Source: Amycolatopsis nivea
GTDB lineage: Bacteria; Actinomycetota; Actinomycetes; Mycobacteriales; Pseudonocardiaceae
Assembly (NCBI RefSeq): GCF_004522235.1
Contig: NZ_SDLT01000021.1
Coordinates: 1-64,000 of the forward strand
DNA: 64,000 nucleotides
Direction: 5' to 3'
This document shows, in pieces, positions 34,162 to 43,289 of the stretch. The stretch's first letter is position 1; every line of letters begins with the position of its first letter. The notes under the pieces were generated by a model, which was given only the letters and a program-made list of their open reading frames with translations, was not told where the DNA came from and did no database searches. Made by a program: the position numbers and the translations under genes.

Positions 34162-35322
34162 TCATTGAGCGGTCTCCGAGGCGGCCCATCGGGACAAGTC
34201 CTCCCTTCGGAGTGCGGCGGCCATCAGATCCGGGAAAAGGTCTGGCGTGCAGGCGAAAGCGGGCACCCCCAGTTCGCTGAGCGCGGCCGCGTTCTCGTGG
34301 TCGTAGAACGGCGCTCCCGAGTCCGACAGTGCCAGCAGCGTGACCACTTGCACTCCGGATCCCACCAGGTCTGCGACTCGGCGCAGCAGATCGTCTCGTA
34401 ATCCGCCTTCGTACAGGTCGCTGATCAGCACCAGGAGGGTTTGTTCGGGGCGTTCCACGAGTCCTTGGCAGTACGCCAATGCGCGGTTGATGTCGGTGCC
34501 GCCGCCTAGTTGGGTGCCGAAGAGGACGTCGACCGGGTCGTCCAGGTGGTCGGACAGGTCGGCGACCGCCGTGTCGAACGCGACGAATTTCGTGCTCAGG
34601 GCGCGCATCGAGGCCAGCGCCGCGCCGAAAACGCCTGAGTACACCACGGATTCTGCCATTGAGCCGGACTGGTCGACCGCGAGGATCACGTCGCGGCGGA
34701 CGCTTTGTTCTCGGCGGCCGAAGCCGAAAAGCTGTTCGGGCACAATGGTTTTCAGCTTGGGGGAGTAGTGCTTCAGGTTCCGGCGGACGGTGCGGTCCCA
34801 GTCGATGTCCGCGCCTCGGGGGCGTTGGGTGCGGGCGGCACGGTCCAGTGCACCGCGGACTGCTGCTCGGGTGCGTTCGGCTAGGCGTTCCTCCAGCTCG
34901 GTGACGACTTTGCGTACGACGGTGCGTGCGGTTTCCTTCGTCTCCTCGGGCAGGACGTTGTTGAGGGACAACAGGGTGCCGACCAGGTGGACGTCCGGTT
35001 CCACGGCGCTGAGCAGTTCCGGTTCCAGCAGCATCCGGGTTATGCCCAAGCGGTCTACGGCGTCGCGTTGCATGACTTGGACTACGGAGCCGGGGAAGTA
35101 CTTCCGGATGTCTCCGAGCCAGCGCGCGACTCGTGGCGCGGAGGCTTGCAAGCCGCCGCTGCGGTCGCCGCTGCTGCGGGAGTTTTTGGGGCGCTCGTCG
35201 TAGAGAGCGGCCAGCACGTTGTCGACGCCGGTGTCTCCTTCGGACAGTGCGTGGCCGGTGCCGTCGGAATCTCCGCCCAGCACTAGGCGCCAGCGGCGGA
35301 GGCGTTCGGGGTCGGTGGTCAC
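34162..35322 (-). CDS. VWA-domain protein of the SWIM/MoxR operon
   Basis: A 386-residue protein. The C-terminal part, from about 205, is a von Willebrand factor A domain with a full MIDAS metal site: DQSGS near 214, a threonine in GGGTDI and an aspartate in LISDLYEGG. The N-terminal 200 residues are helical and Arg-rich. VWA proteins paired with MoxR ATPases act as metal-dependent adaptor or assembly partners. It is the last of five genes joined by 4-base overlaps, and its GTG overlaps the TGA of the DUF5682 gene. Function of the complex is not established. Confidence 0.88.
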   Translation of the reverse strand: MTTDPERLRRWRLVLGGDSDGTGHALSEGDTGVDNVLAALYDERPKNSRSSGDRSGGLQASAPRVARWLGDIRKYFPGSVVQVMQRDAVDRLGITRMLLEPELLSAVEPDVHLVGTLLSLNNVLPEETKETARTVVRKVVTELEERLAERTRAAVRGALDRAARTQRPRGADIDWDRTVRRNLKHYSPKLKTIVPEQLFGFGRREQSVRRDVILAVDQSGSMAESVVYSGVFGAALASMRALSTKFVAFDTAVADLSDHLDDPVDVLFGTQLGGGTDINRALAYCQGLVERPEQTLLVLISDLYEGGLRDDLLRRVADLVGSGVQVVTLLALSDSGAPFYDHENAAALSELGVPAFACTPDLFPDLMAAALRREDLSRWAASETAQ

Positions 35323-37499
35323 GGGGCGGCTCCCAGGAGGGTGGCGAAGACCGGCAGGGCGGCTGCGGCGCGGATTTCGTCCAGGTCTTCGGCGAGCGCC
35401 GGCTCGACCCGGCGAGTGCCGGACAGGGTGGCGGCGCGTTCGCCGATGGCGCGTTTTTCCGGACTGGCGAAGGCACCGAAAGTGCGGCGCAGCAAGGGAA
35501 GCACTTCGGTGAAGACCTCGGGCGGGATCGAGGTCAGCCAGGTGTCGACGACGCGCAGCATGCGTTCGTCGTGGACCAGCAGGAGCGCGCCGCCGGAGAA
35601 GAAGCCTTCGACGTAGGCCGCGCCGTCGGTGGGGACGATGCCGGGGGTGAGCATGCGGCTCAGCCGGAGTTCGACCTCAGCGCCGTCCAGCAGGTCGGCG
35701 TCGTGCAGCAGGCGCACGATGCGGCCCGCGAGCAGCGGGGGCAGGGCGTCACGGGTGGAGAGGCGGGCCAGTGCGGTGAACCAGCGGTCGCGGGCGGCGT
35801 CGCCAAGCAGGTCGGTGGCTTCGTGGACGTCGTCGATGAGTTCGCAGAACTGTGCGGCGGCTTCCTCGTCGATGCCGTGCACGGCGGGGGGAAGGCCGGC
35901 GCAGACTCGGGTGAGGATTCGGTCGGCGACTTCTTGCAACTGCGCGGTGTCGGTGCCGCGGACGTCGCCGTAGCGGGTTGCCCGCGCCAGCGGAGGCAGC
36001 GCGGTCATGAGGTGCGCGACGTCCGCATCGGCGGCGGCGCGGGTGTCCAGAGCGGCGAGCGTTTCCGGCAGGGCGTCGCCCAGGTCGGCGAGAAGGCAAC
36101 GTTCTACCGCCGCGGTGATGTCGGCGAGCGGCGGAGATTCGGCGACCGTTTCGCGCACGACCGCGGTGGCGGCGGCGGGCACGGTCGTTCCGTGGACCGC
36201 GGCCGCGACCAGGTCGACCTCGAAACCTGGTTCCCAGCACAAAGTCCAGGTCTCGCGGAAGGTGCCTTTGTTGCGCACCGAGGACAGTTCCGGTTCGCCC
36301 CAGGGGATGCCGAGGATCTGCAGCCGGTGCAGCAGGCGCGAGCGGTCGAGACCGCCGGGGGTGCGCAGGTCCAGATCCAGTTCCCGCGCTTGAGGTTCGC
36401 GTTTGAGCCGGAGCCGCCGGGCGGTGGCGATCAGGTCGGCGGCCAGCGGTGCTTGCGGCACGTGGTCCGGGACCTCGCCGAGCAGTTCGCCGACCACGAG
36501 CCGTCGCGTGACCAGGTCGGCCTGGACGTCGTCGCCTCCGCACAGGACCGCGCGGGCGGCGGCGTCGACCTCGGCCAGTCCGGCGGACGACCGGCCGCGC
36601 AGGGCGGCCAGCGTGTCGGCCAGCCGCACCGCTTCGATCACGTGCGCGGTGGAGACCGGCAGGTCTTCTTCGCGCAGCACCCCGGCGACGGCGGTGAGCC
36701 ACCGGGTGGTGACGTCGGCGGAGGTGCTGAACAGGTGGTGGTACCAGCCGGGAGAGCGGACGCCCGCGCCGTAGCCGGTGACCGACGCGAGCCTGCCGTG
36801 CGTCCACGGCACCCACGTGCACACGACCTTCCGCTTCGGGAGTCCTTTGAGGACAGCCTGGTCCTTCGACGCGGGCGGCAGCGGGTCGGCCAACGCGGGC
36901 ACGTGCCATGCCCCGCACACGACGGCGACCCGTTCGTAGCCTTCCTTCCGCGTCTTGCGCAGCACGTTCCGCATGTACGCCTCGCGCCGCTGCTCGTGCG
37001 GATCGTCCGGCCGGTCGCCCTCGCGCAGCGCGGTCATCGCGTCGGCGATCACCTCGAACGGCGATTCCTCGCCTCGCCGGGATTCGACGAAGTCGTCCCA
37101 CCAGCGTTCCGGATCGTCGTAGCCGCCCGCCGCGGCGAGCTCCGCGAGCGGGTCGGTGCGCGGCGCGGTCCGTTCCTCGCCGAGCGCGAACTGGTGCGCC
37201 GCGGGGAGATCGCAGAACTTCACCGGAACACCGGCCGCGGCGGCGTACCGCAGGGCCTGCCATTCCGGGCTGAACACCGCGAACGGCCAGAACGCCGCGC
37301 GCGACACGTCGTCGGACGCGTACGCCAGCAGCGCCACCGGCGGACGCATGCCGTCGTCCGCGGCGAGATCGACGAGCTGGTCCGCTTCCGGCGGTCCCTC
37401 GATCAGCACCACGTCCGGTTCCAGCTCGGCGAGCCGGGCGGCGACCGCCCGCGCCGAACCGGGACCGTGGTGCCGGATCCCGAGGAGATGAGTGGTCAT
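35319..37499 (-). CDS. DUF5682-family protein (TraB/EreA-like N-terminus)
   Basis: A 726-residue protein, the largest of the operon. The N-terminal 300 residues start with LLGIRHHGPGSAR and VLIEGPPE and later contain CGAWHVPAL, a pattern similar to TraB/EreA-like hydrolase folds, where the histidines and glutamate form a possible active site. The remainder is helical and Leu/Ala-rich with no motif I recognise. ATG 37499 overlaps the TGA of the MoxR ATPase gene. The family label DUF5682 rests on this order of genes and the N-terminal signature. Confidence 0.75.
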   Translation of the reverse strand: MTTHLLGIRHHGPGSARAVAARLAELEPDVVLIEGPPEADQLVDLAADDGMRPPVALLAYASDDVSRAAFWPFAVFSPEWQALRYAAAAGVPVKFCDLPAAHQFALGEERTAPRTDPLAELAAAGGYDDPERWWDDFVESRRGEESPFEVIADAMTALREGDRPDDPHEQRREAYMRNVLRKTRKEGYERVAVVCGAWHVPALADPLPPASKDQAVLKGLPKRKVVCTWVPWTHGRLASVTGYGAGVRSPGWYHHLFSTSADVTTRWLTAVAGVLREEDLPVSTAHVIEAVRLADTLAALRGRSSAGLAEVDAAARAVLCGGDDVQADLVTRRLVVGELLGEVPDHVPQAPLAADLIATARRLRLKREPQARELDLDLRTPGGLDRSRLLHRLQILGIPWGEPELSSVRNKGTFRETWTLCWEPGFEVDLVAAAVHGTTVPAAATAVVRETVAESPPLADITAAVERCLLADLGDALPETLAALDTRAAADADVAHLMTALPPLARATRYGDVRGTDTAQLQEVADRILTRVCAGLPPAVHGIDEEAAAQFCELIDDVHEATDLLGDAARDRWFTALARLSTRDALPPLLAGRIVRLLHDADLLDGAEVELRLSRMLTPGIVPTDGAAYVEGFFSGGALLLVHDERMLRVVDTWLTSIPPEVFTEVLPLLRRTFGAFASPEKRAIGERAATLSGTRRVEPALAEDLDEIRAAAALPVFATLLGAAP

Positions 37500-38581
37500 C
37501 CGGCGATCTCCTGGCCTGCCCGGTAGAAGTCGGCCCAGCCTTCCCGCTCGCGCACCACGGTCTCCAGGTACTCGCTCCAGATCGCGCTGTCCGCGACCGG
37601 ATCCTTCACCACCGCACCGTGGATCCCCGCCGCGACGTCCTGCGCGCGCAGCACGCCGTCGCCGAAGTGGGCGGCCAGCGCGAGACCGCCGGTGAGCACG
37701 CTGATCGCCTCGGCCGTCGAGAGCGTGCCCGACGGGGTTTTGACCGCGGTGCGGCCGTCCTCGGTGCGGCCGGCCCGCAACTCGCGGAACACCGTGACCA
37801 CCCGGCGGATTTCGGCGAGATCGGCGGCTTCGGCGGGCAGCGACAGCGCGGCGCCGAGCTGGCCGACCCGCCGCCGGACGATGTCCACCTCGGCTTCGGC
37901 GGTGTCCGGCAGCGGCAGCACGACGGTGTTGAACCGCCGCCGCAGCGCGCTCGACAGCTCGTTGACGCCCTTGTCCCGGTTGTTCGCCGTGGCCACCAGC
38001 GTGAACCCGGGCCGGGCCTGCACCTCGGAGCCCAGCTCCGGGATCGGCAGCGTCTTCTCGGACAGGATCGTGATGAGCGAGTCCTGCACGTCCGCCGGGA
38101 TCCGGGTGAGTTCCTCGAGCCGGGCGACCTTGCCGTCGCGCATCGCGCGCAGGATCGGGCTTTCGACCAGCGCCTGGTCGCTCGGCCCTTCGGCGATGAG
38201 CCGCGCGTAGTTCCAGCCGTAGCGGATCTGCTCCTCGGCGGTGCCCGCGGTGCCCTGGACGAGCAGCGTGGAGTCCCCGCTGATCGCCGCCGCGAGGTGT
38301 TCGGACACCCAGGTCTTCGCCGTGCCCGGCACGCCGAGCAGCAGCAGCGCGCGGTCGGTGGCGAGGGTGGCGACCGCGACCTCGATCAGCCGTCGCGGAC
38401 CGACGTACTTCGGGCTGATCTCGGTGCCGTCGTCGAGTTTCCCGCCGAGCAGGTAGGTGACCACCGCCCACGGGGACAGCCGCCACGACGGCGGTTTCGC
38501 CCGGTCGTCGGCCGCGGCGAGAGCGGCCAGTTCGCCGGCGTATTCCTGTTCGGCGTGCGGCCGGAGGACGGGGGACGTCAT
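37496..38581 (-). CDS. MoxR-type AAA+ ATPase
   Basis: A 361-residue AAA+ ATPase. The Walker A motif GVPGTAKT is near residue 84, the Walker B region reads VARLEELTRIP near 155 (E-E instead of the usual D-E), sensor 1 is VATANNRDKG near 197, and ALRRRFN is the arginine-finger region. MoxR ATPases act as chaperones for VWA-containing partners, which fits the VWA gene two positions downstream. The gene starts within the stop of the DUF5691 gene. Confidence 0.9.
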   Translation of the reverse strand: MTSPVLRPHAEQEYAGELAALAAADDRAKPPSWRLSPWAVVTYLLGGKLDDGTEISPKYVGPRRLIEVAVATLATDRALLLLGVPGTAKTWVSEHLAAAISGDSTLLVQGTAGTAEEQIRYGWNYARLIAEGPSDQALVESPILRAMRDGKVARLEELTRIPADVQDSLITILSEKTLPIPELGSEVQARPGFTLVATANNRDKGVNELSSALRRRFNTVVLPLPDTAEAEVDIVRRRVGQLGAALSLPAEAADLAEIRRVVTVFRELRAGRTEDGRTAVKTPSGTLSTAEAISVLTGGLALAAHFGDGVLRAQDVAAGIHGAVVKDPVADSAIWSEYLETVVREREGWADFYRAGQEIAG

Positions 38582-40020
38582 GCGAGCTCCTTGTGCATTT
38601 CACGGCGGAAGGACAGGGTTTCGGCGACTGCGCGCCGCCACGGGGCGGCCTCGCCGGGAAGCGGGATCTCGGCCAGCGGGTGGCCGAGGCAGGCGACGGG
38701 CACGGCTTTCGCGATCAGCGCGGCCGCGTGCGCGACCAGCCGGTGGTCGCGCTGCCCGGCGACCCAGTCGAGCAGCACCGTGCCGAGCGCGGCGGGCCAC
38801 GGCTGCGGCAGGTCGAGGATGAGCCGGGTCAAGGCCTCGACCGGCAGGCCGCGGGTCAGCTTCGCGACCGTGGCGGCCTGTTGTTCGGGCGACAGCACGC
38901 CGATGAGCGCTGCGGTACTGCGGCCGCCGGGCTCGGCTTCCACGAGGGCTTGCGCCCATTGCTCGTCACGCTGCCGAAGCGCGGCGGTGGCCCAGCTTTC
39001 GCGCACCACGTTCAGCGGCGGCCCTTCGACGAGCATCCCGGCCAGTTCGCCCGGGGTGCCGTACTCGGCCCAGAACCGCAGGGGAGTGGCGGCGACGATC
39101 GCGCGCAACCGGGCGGTGCCCTGCCCGGGCCCGGCCGGGACGCGGATGCCGTCGCGGATCAGGCTCTCGTCCGGTTCGGGCGGGGTGAATTCGAGGACGT
39201 CGGCCCGCAGCGCACGGCTGCGCACGGTGACGCAGGCGCGCAGCCGTTCGATCATCCGCTCACCGGAGGCCGAATGGGGGTACCGGCCGATCAGCCGCAG
39301 CGCGATCTCGCGCACCCCGGCCGCCCGGTCGCCGAGCGCGGCTTCGACGAACGGCTCGTCCTCCTCGGTGAGGTGCTCGCCGAGCAAGGTCAGGAACGTC
39401 GCCCGGACGTCGGCCGGTTCGTTCCCCCAAGCCGCGGCGAGCGTCTCCCGCGCGCGGGCGGGATCGGCGGCGAGCACGCGTTCCAGCCAGGCCTGCCGAC
39501 GCGCGGCGGTGCCGAACTGCCAGGCGTCGTCGCTGGTGTCGTCGTCGGCGGCGACCAGGAACGCCCAATCCGGGTTCCGCTCGCCGAGCCACGCGCCGAC
39601 CGGCCCGGCGACCGTCGCGAGCGGCGCCCGCAGCGACACCCGGGTCCGTGCCGCGTCGGCCAACGCGGGCAGCCGCTCGGCCGGGACGCGGAATCCCTTG
39701 TGCGCCACCGTGTCGAGCCATTCCTCGACCAGCTCTGGCCGGTTCGCGGAGAGCAGGTGCCCGAGCCGCGCCCGCGCCACGTTCGGGATGAACGGGCGGG
39801 TGTCCTCCGCCGCGGCGGGTTCGGGCTCGATGCCGGTGAGCGGTCGCTGCCCGGCGCGCCGGTAGCCGGTGTACGCCGCCGCCGCGACGAGCGCTTGGTC
39901 GGCGGGGTCGGCGCGGTGTCCGGCGATTTCCGTTACCCCGGGCGGTAATCCGGCCGGGTCGAGGGTCCGGCGGCGAGTGCCGAGCAGGACGGTGCTGACG
40001 AGATCGTTCCAGGCAGTCAC
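38578..40020 (-). CDS. DUF5691-family protein
   Basis: A 480-residue, largely helical Ala/Leu/Arg-rich protein. It opens with WNDLVSTVLLGTRRR, typical of the family associated with SWIM-MoxR-VWA operons, and continues with helix pairs that could form a HEAT-like scaffold (about 120-300). No catalytic motif, signal or membrane segment is visible. GTG 40020 overlaps the stop of the SWIM gene by the usual GTGA. A structural or adaptor role is inferred from the absence of catalytic residues. Confidence 0.75.
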   Translation of the reverse strand: MTAWNDLVSTVLLGTRRRTLDPAGLPPGVTEIAGHRADPADQALVAAAAYTGYRRAGQRPLTGIEPEPAAAEDTRPFIPNVARARLGHLLSANRPELVEEWLDTVAHKGFRVPAERLPALADAARTRVSLRAPLATVAGPVGAWLGERNPDWAFLVAADDDTSDDAWQFGTAARRQAWLERVLAADPARARETLAAAWGNEPADVRATFLTLLGEHLTEEDEPFVEAALGDRAAGVREIALRLIGRYPHSASGERMIERLRACVTVRSRALRADVLEFTPPEPDESLIRDGIRVPAGPGQGTARLRAIVAATPLRFWAEYGTPGELAGMLVEGPPLNVVRESWATAALRQRDEQWAQALVEAEPGGRSTAALIGVLSPEQQAATVAKLTRGLPVEALTRLILDLPQPWPAALGTVLLDWVAGQRDHRLVAHAAALIAKAVPVACLGHPLAEIPLPGEAAPWRRAVAETLSFRREMHKELA

Positions 40021-41330
40021 AGTCGCACCATCCCGTCGCGATGCCAGCAGCTCAACGGCCGCAGCCCCGCTGTCGTCCACTCCGCGGCCACCGTGACCGG
40101 CCGCTCGGCCGCGAGCGCCAGCAGCGGCCACGGATCCACGGACGGAACCAGCGGCAGCGCTGCACCGTCCACATCGGACAGTGCCCATCCCTCCCCGTGC
40201 CGCGCCGGACGAAGATCGCTCACCAGCACCGGCCACCGGTCCAGCCACGGATCAGCCGCGAGCGCGGCGGCGTGTTCGGCCAGCGCGGCAGCGAAGGTGC
40301 CGCCCACCGGCCCGCTTTCCGGAGCGACGGGCTCCTCCCGATGGTCGAACACCGCCCGCAGCGGCACCGCGCCCGGGTGGAACACCAGCTCGCCCGCGAC
40401 GACGTATCCCGGCGGCAGCGAACTGTCCAGCGGACGCCCGGGCGGAGCGAACGACAGCACCAGCGCGTGCCGGCCGCTGCGTTTGCCCCGCAGCCACGTG
40501 CGCCTGCTGCGCAGCGACTCCTGCTCCTCGTCGATCGCGCCGGTGACCAGCCATTGGTCCGGCACCCGTTCGCCGGACTCCAGCACTTGCGCGTTGCTCA
40601 CCGAGAACCCGAGCCGGGTCCGGACGGTGTCGGCGAGCCCGGCGGGCAGCGACTCCAGCCTGCTCGCCGCGTCCGCGAGCACGTACACCAGCGACAACTC
40701 GGCCAGCAGGCGGTCCGGCCAGTCCCGGCCGCGGCCGACCAGCGCCGCCGCCCGGCGCAGGCCGTTCGCCAGCCCGGGAGCTTGCGCGTCGACCATGCGC
40801 GAGGCGACCGTGTACAGCTCGTCGGCGCCGCCGCGTTCGAACGCCGCGAACCCGGCGGACACCCGGTCGGCAAGCCATCCGCGCAGCTCAGCGGCTCCGG
40901 CGGTGACCCGCGCGAGCCGTTCCTGCGCCCGCTTCGCCGCCGCTTCGAGATCCTTCGGCGCGTCCGTCTTCTTCTCGGCCCGCTCCGCTCGCGCGGCCCG
41001 TTCGTCCAGCCACGGGTGCACCCATCCGGGCTCCTCCGCGCGGGGGACCTGGCCGTCGGCCCAGAGCAGCAGCAACCCCAGCGCGTGCTTGCACGGGAAC
41101 TTCCGGCTCGGGCAGGTGCACCGGAACGCGGGTCCGGCCGTTTCCACCGTCGTCTGGTACGGCCGCTTCCCGCTGCCTTGGCACGCGCCCCAGACCGCAC
41201 GGGCGGACGCGCCCGCGTCCGACCACTTCGCCGGCGCCGCCTGCCCGCGCCCGGCTTTCGCCGACGCGGCGTCCGGAGCGAGTTCGAGCACCCGCTCCGG
41301 GCTCCACCGCGCCGCTGCTTCGTCCCCCAC
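40017..41330 (-). CDS. SWIM zinc-finger protein
   Basis: A 437-residue protein, first gene of the five-gene operon. The SWIM zinc site CxCx(6)CxH is seen at residues 71-82 (CTCPSRKFPCKH), followed by helical and beta-rich segments of unknown fold. SWIM domains bind nucleic acid or protein. The GTG start at 41330 has AAGGAA just before it. All five genes are tightly packed, so equal stoichiometry or complex formation is plausible. Confidence 0.88.
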   Translation of the reverse strand: MGDEAAARWSPERVLELAPDAASAKAGRGQAAPAKWSDAGASARAVWGACQGSGKRPYQTTVETAGPAFRCTCPSRKFPCKHALGLLLLWADGQVPRAEEPGWVHPWLDERAARAERAEKKTDAPKDLEAAAKRAQERLARVTAGAAELRGWLADRVSAGFAAFERGGADELYTVASRMVDAQAPGLANGLRRAAALVGRGRDWPDRLLAELSLVYVLADAASRLESLPAGLADTVRTRLGFSVSNAQVLESGERVPDQWLVTGAIDEEQESLRSRRTWLRGKRSGRHALVLSFAPPGRPLDSSLPPGYVVAGELVFHPGAVPLRAVFDHREEPVAPESGPVGGTFAAALAEHAAALAADPWLDRWPVLVSDLRPARHGEGWALSDVDGAALPLVPSVDPWPLLALAAERPVTVAAEWTTAGLRPLSCWHRDGMVRL

Positions 41331-41436
41331 GTTTTCCTTGCCGCTCTTCCAGTTCTTCTCCCCCTCGGGGCTGACTCGAAGAGCATCCCACCCGCCACCG
41401 ACAATTTCCGCGGGCGGCGGGGGAGAGCAGCGGAAA

Positions 41437-42594
41437 TCAGGAGGATTCGACCGCTCCGCGCCAGCGCACCGTGGGCCGCAGCCGGTCGTCGTTCACCCGG
41501 TGCTTGTTCGCGCCGACGATGTCGAACATCGACTCGATCAGCGTGTCCGACAGCAGATGCGGTTCCAGCCCCAGCCCGACCAGCCCGGTGTGCTTGACGT
41601 TGTAGTAGTGCTCCGGCTGCTCCACCCGCGGGTTGTCCAGGTTCTCGATCTGCACCGGCCCGGGGAAGCGGTCGGCGACGAGTTCGGCGATCTCCCGCAC
41701 CGACATGCTCTCGGTCATCTGGTTGAAGACCCGGAACTCGCCGCGCCCGGCCGGATTCTCCACGGCCAGCCGGATGCACTCGACGGTGTCGCGGATGTCG
41801 ATCAGGCCGCGCGTCTGCCCGCCCTTGCCGTACACCGTGAGCGGCTGCCCCAGCACGGCCTGGATGACGAACCGGTTGAGCACCGTGCCGAACACCGCGT
41901 CGTAGTCGAACCGCGTGGCCAGGCGCGGGTCGAGCGCGGTCTGCGGCGTCTGCTGGCCGTACACGACGCCCTGGTTGAGGTCGGTCGCGCGCAGTTCCCA
42001 GATCCGGCAGGCGAACTCGATGTTGTGCGAGTCGTGCACCTTCGACAGGTGGTAGAACGAGCCCGGCTTCTTCGGGTAGAGCATCCGGTCGCGGCGGCCG
42101 TTGTGCTCGACCTCGAGCCAGCCTTCCTCGATGTCGATGTTCGGGGTCCCGTACTCGCCCATCGTGCCCAGCTTGACCAGGTGGATGTCCGGGTCGATCT
42201 CGGCGATCGCGTACAGCAGGTTGAGGTTGCCGACCACGTTGTTGTGCTGCGTGTAGACGGCGTGCTCGCGGTCGATCATCGAATACGGCGCGGACCGCTG
42301 CTCGGCGAAGTGCACGATCGCCGCCGGACGGAAATCGCGCACGGCGTCGAACAGGAATTCCGCGTCGAGCAGGTCGCCTTCGTAGCTCGCGATGCGCTTC
42401 CCGGACACCTCGTGCCACGCGTCGACGCGGGTGCTCAGGTCTTCGATGGGGACGAGGCTCTCGGCGCCGAGCTCGACGTCGTACTGCCGCCGCGCGAAGT
42501 TGTCCAGAACAGCCACTTCGTGGCCTTTGTCCGACAAGTGGAGCGCAGTGGGCCAGCCTAGGTAGCCGTCACCGCCGAGAACCAGCACTCGCAT
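41437..42594 (-). CDS. UDP-sulfoquinovose synthase-like protein (SqdB/SQD1 family)
   Basis: A 385-residue extended short-chain dehydrogenase. The NAD-binding motif GGDGYLGW is at 7-14. KLGTMGEYGTPNIDIEEG, FYHLSKVHDSHN (about 178-190) and GKGGQTRGLIDIRDT match, as I remember it, plant SQD1 and cyanobacterial SqdB almost word for word, including the catalytic Thr, Tyr and Lys. SQD1 makes UDP-sulfoquinovose from UDP-glucose and sulfite, the head-group donor of sulfolipid. A role in a sulfonated cell-surface glycan or glycolipid is possible. No SqdX-like glycosyltransferase is adjacent, so the final product is open. ATG 42594 starts the Rossmann fold directly. Confidence 0.82.
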   Translation of the reverse strand: MRVLVLGGDGYLGWPTALHLSDKGHEVAVLDNFARRQYDVELGAESLVPIEDLSTRVDAWHEVSGKRIASYEGDLLDAEFLFDAVRDFRPAAIVHFAEQRSAPYSMIDREHAVYTQHNNVVGNLNLLYAIAEIDPDIHLVKLGTMGEYGTPNIDIEEGWLEVEHNGRRDRMLYPKKPGSFYHLSKVHDSHNIEFACRIWELRATDLNQGVVYGQQTPQTALDPRLATRFDYDAVFGTVLNRFVIQAVLGQPLTVYGKGGQTRGLIDIRDTVECIRLAVENPAGRGEFRVFNQMTESMSVREIAELVADRFPGPVQIENLDNPRVEQPEHYYNVKHTGLVGLGLEPHLLSDTLIESMFDIVGANKHRVNDDRLRPTVRWRGAVESS

Positions 42595-42782
42595 CCGGAG
42601 CACCCTTTCCTTTCGTTTTCGCGACAGGCACGGCCTTTCGTTGTACACGACGCCCGGATGTCGCGGTGGCAGATCCGAACCTAATCGCCCGCCGCTGATG
42701 TTCGGCTGGCAGTCAGCTGTGAATCCGCTGTGGGCCGGGGGGTCGCGCGGCGGAGCCGGCGGCCCGAGGGGAGACTGGGACT

Positions 42783-43289
42783 ATGACGACGGTAACCAAC
42801 CCGGCGAACCCGCGCACGACGGAAGAATCGCCCGAGCCGCGCCGCCGCGGCCTGGCCAGGTTCGTCCGCGCGGCCGCCAGTTCGGTGGCCGCCACGCTGC
42901 TCAGCCAGGCCGCGCTGATCGCGGTGCTCGCCGCGGGCGGGGCCCCGTGGCTGGCCAGCGCGTGCGCGTTCGCGGCCGGGGCGGTGCTGAACTTCTTCCT
43001 CACCCGGCGCTGGGTGTGGGGCCGCCGCGGCCGTCCCGAACCCGTCCGCGAACTGCTGCCCTACGTCCTCGTCATCTCGCTCGGCGGCCTCGCCTCGGTC
43101 GGCCTGACCACGCTCGCCGGGCACCTGCTCGCGCCGTTGCACCTGCCGCACTTCTGGTGGGTCGTCCTGCTCGACGCGGCGTACGTGCTCAGCTACGCGC
43201 TGGTGTTCGTCGCGAAGTTCACGATGCTCGACCGGTTCGTTTTCGACCGCGGCGCAGCACGTACCCGCGCCACCACGTCCCTGTCATGA
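42783..43289 (+). CDS. GtrA-family membrane protein
   Basis: A 168-residue protein with four predicted transmembrane helices after a 25-residue charged N-terminus. FAAGAVLNFFLTRRWVW is the typical GtrA signature. GtrA proteins are thought to move polyprenyl-linked sugars across the membrane in cell-wall or O-antigen glycosylation. ATG 42783 follows GAGGGGAGA. The last 71 bases overlap the end of the convergent glycosyltransferase gene, so each C-terminus is encoded antisense to the other. Confidence 0.88.
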   Translation: MTTVTNPANPRTTEESPEPRRRGLARFVRAAASSVAATLLSQAALIAVLAAGGAPWLASACAFAAGAVLNFFLTRRWVWGRRGRPEPVRELLPYVLVISLGGLASVGLTTLAGHLLAPLHLPHFWWVVLLDAAYVLSYALVFVAKFTMLDRFVFDRGAARTRATTSLS

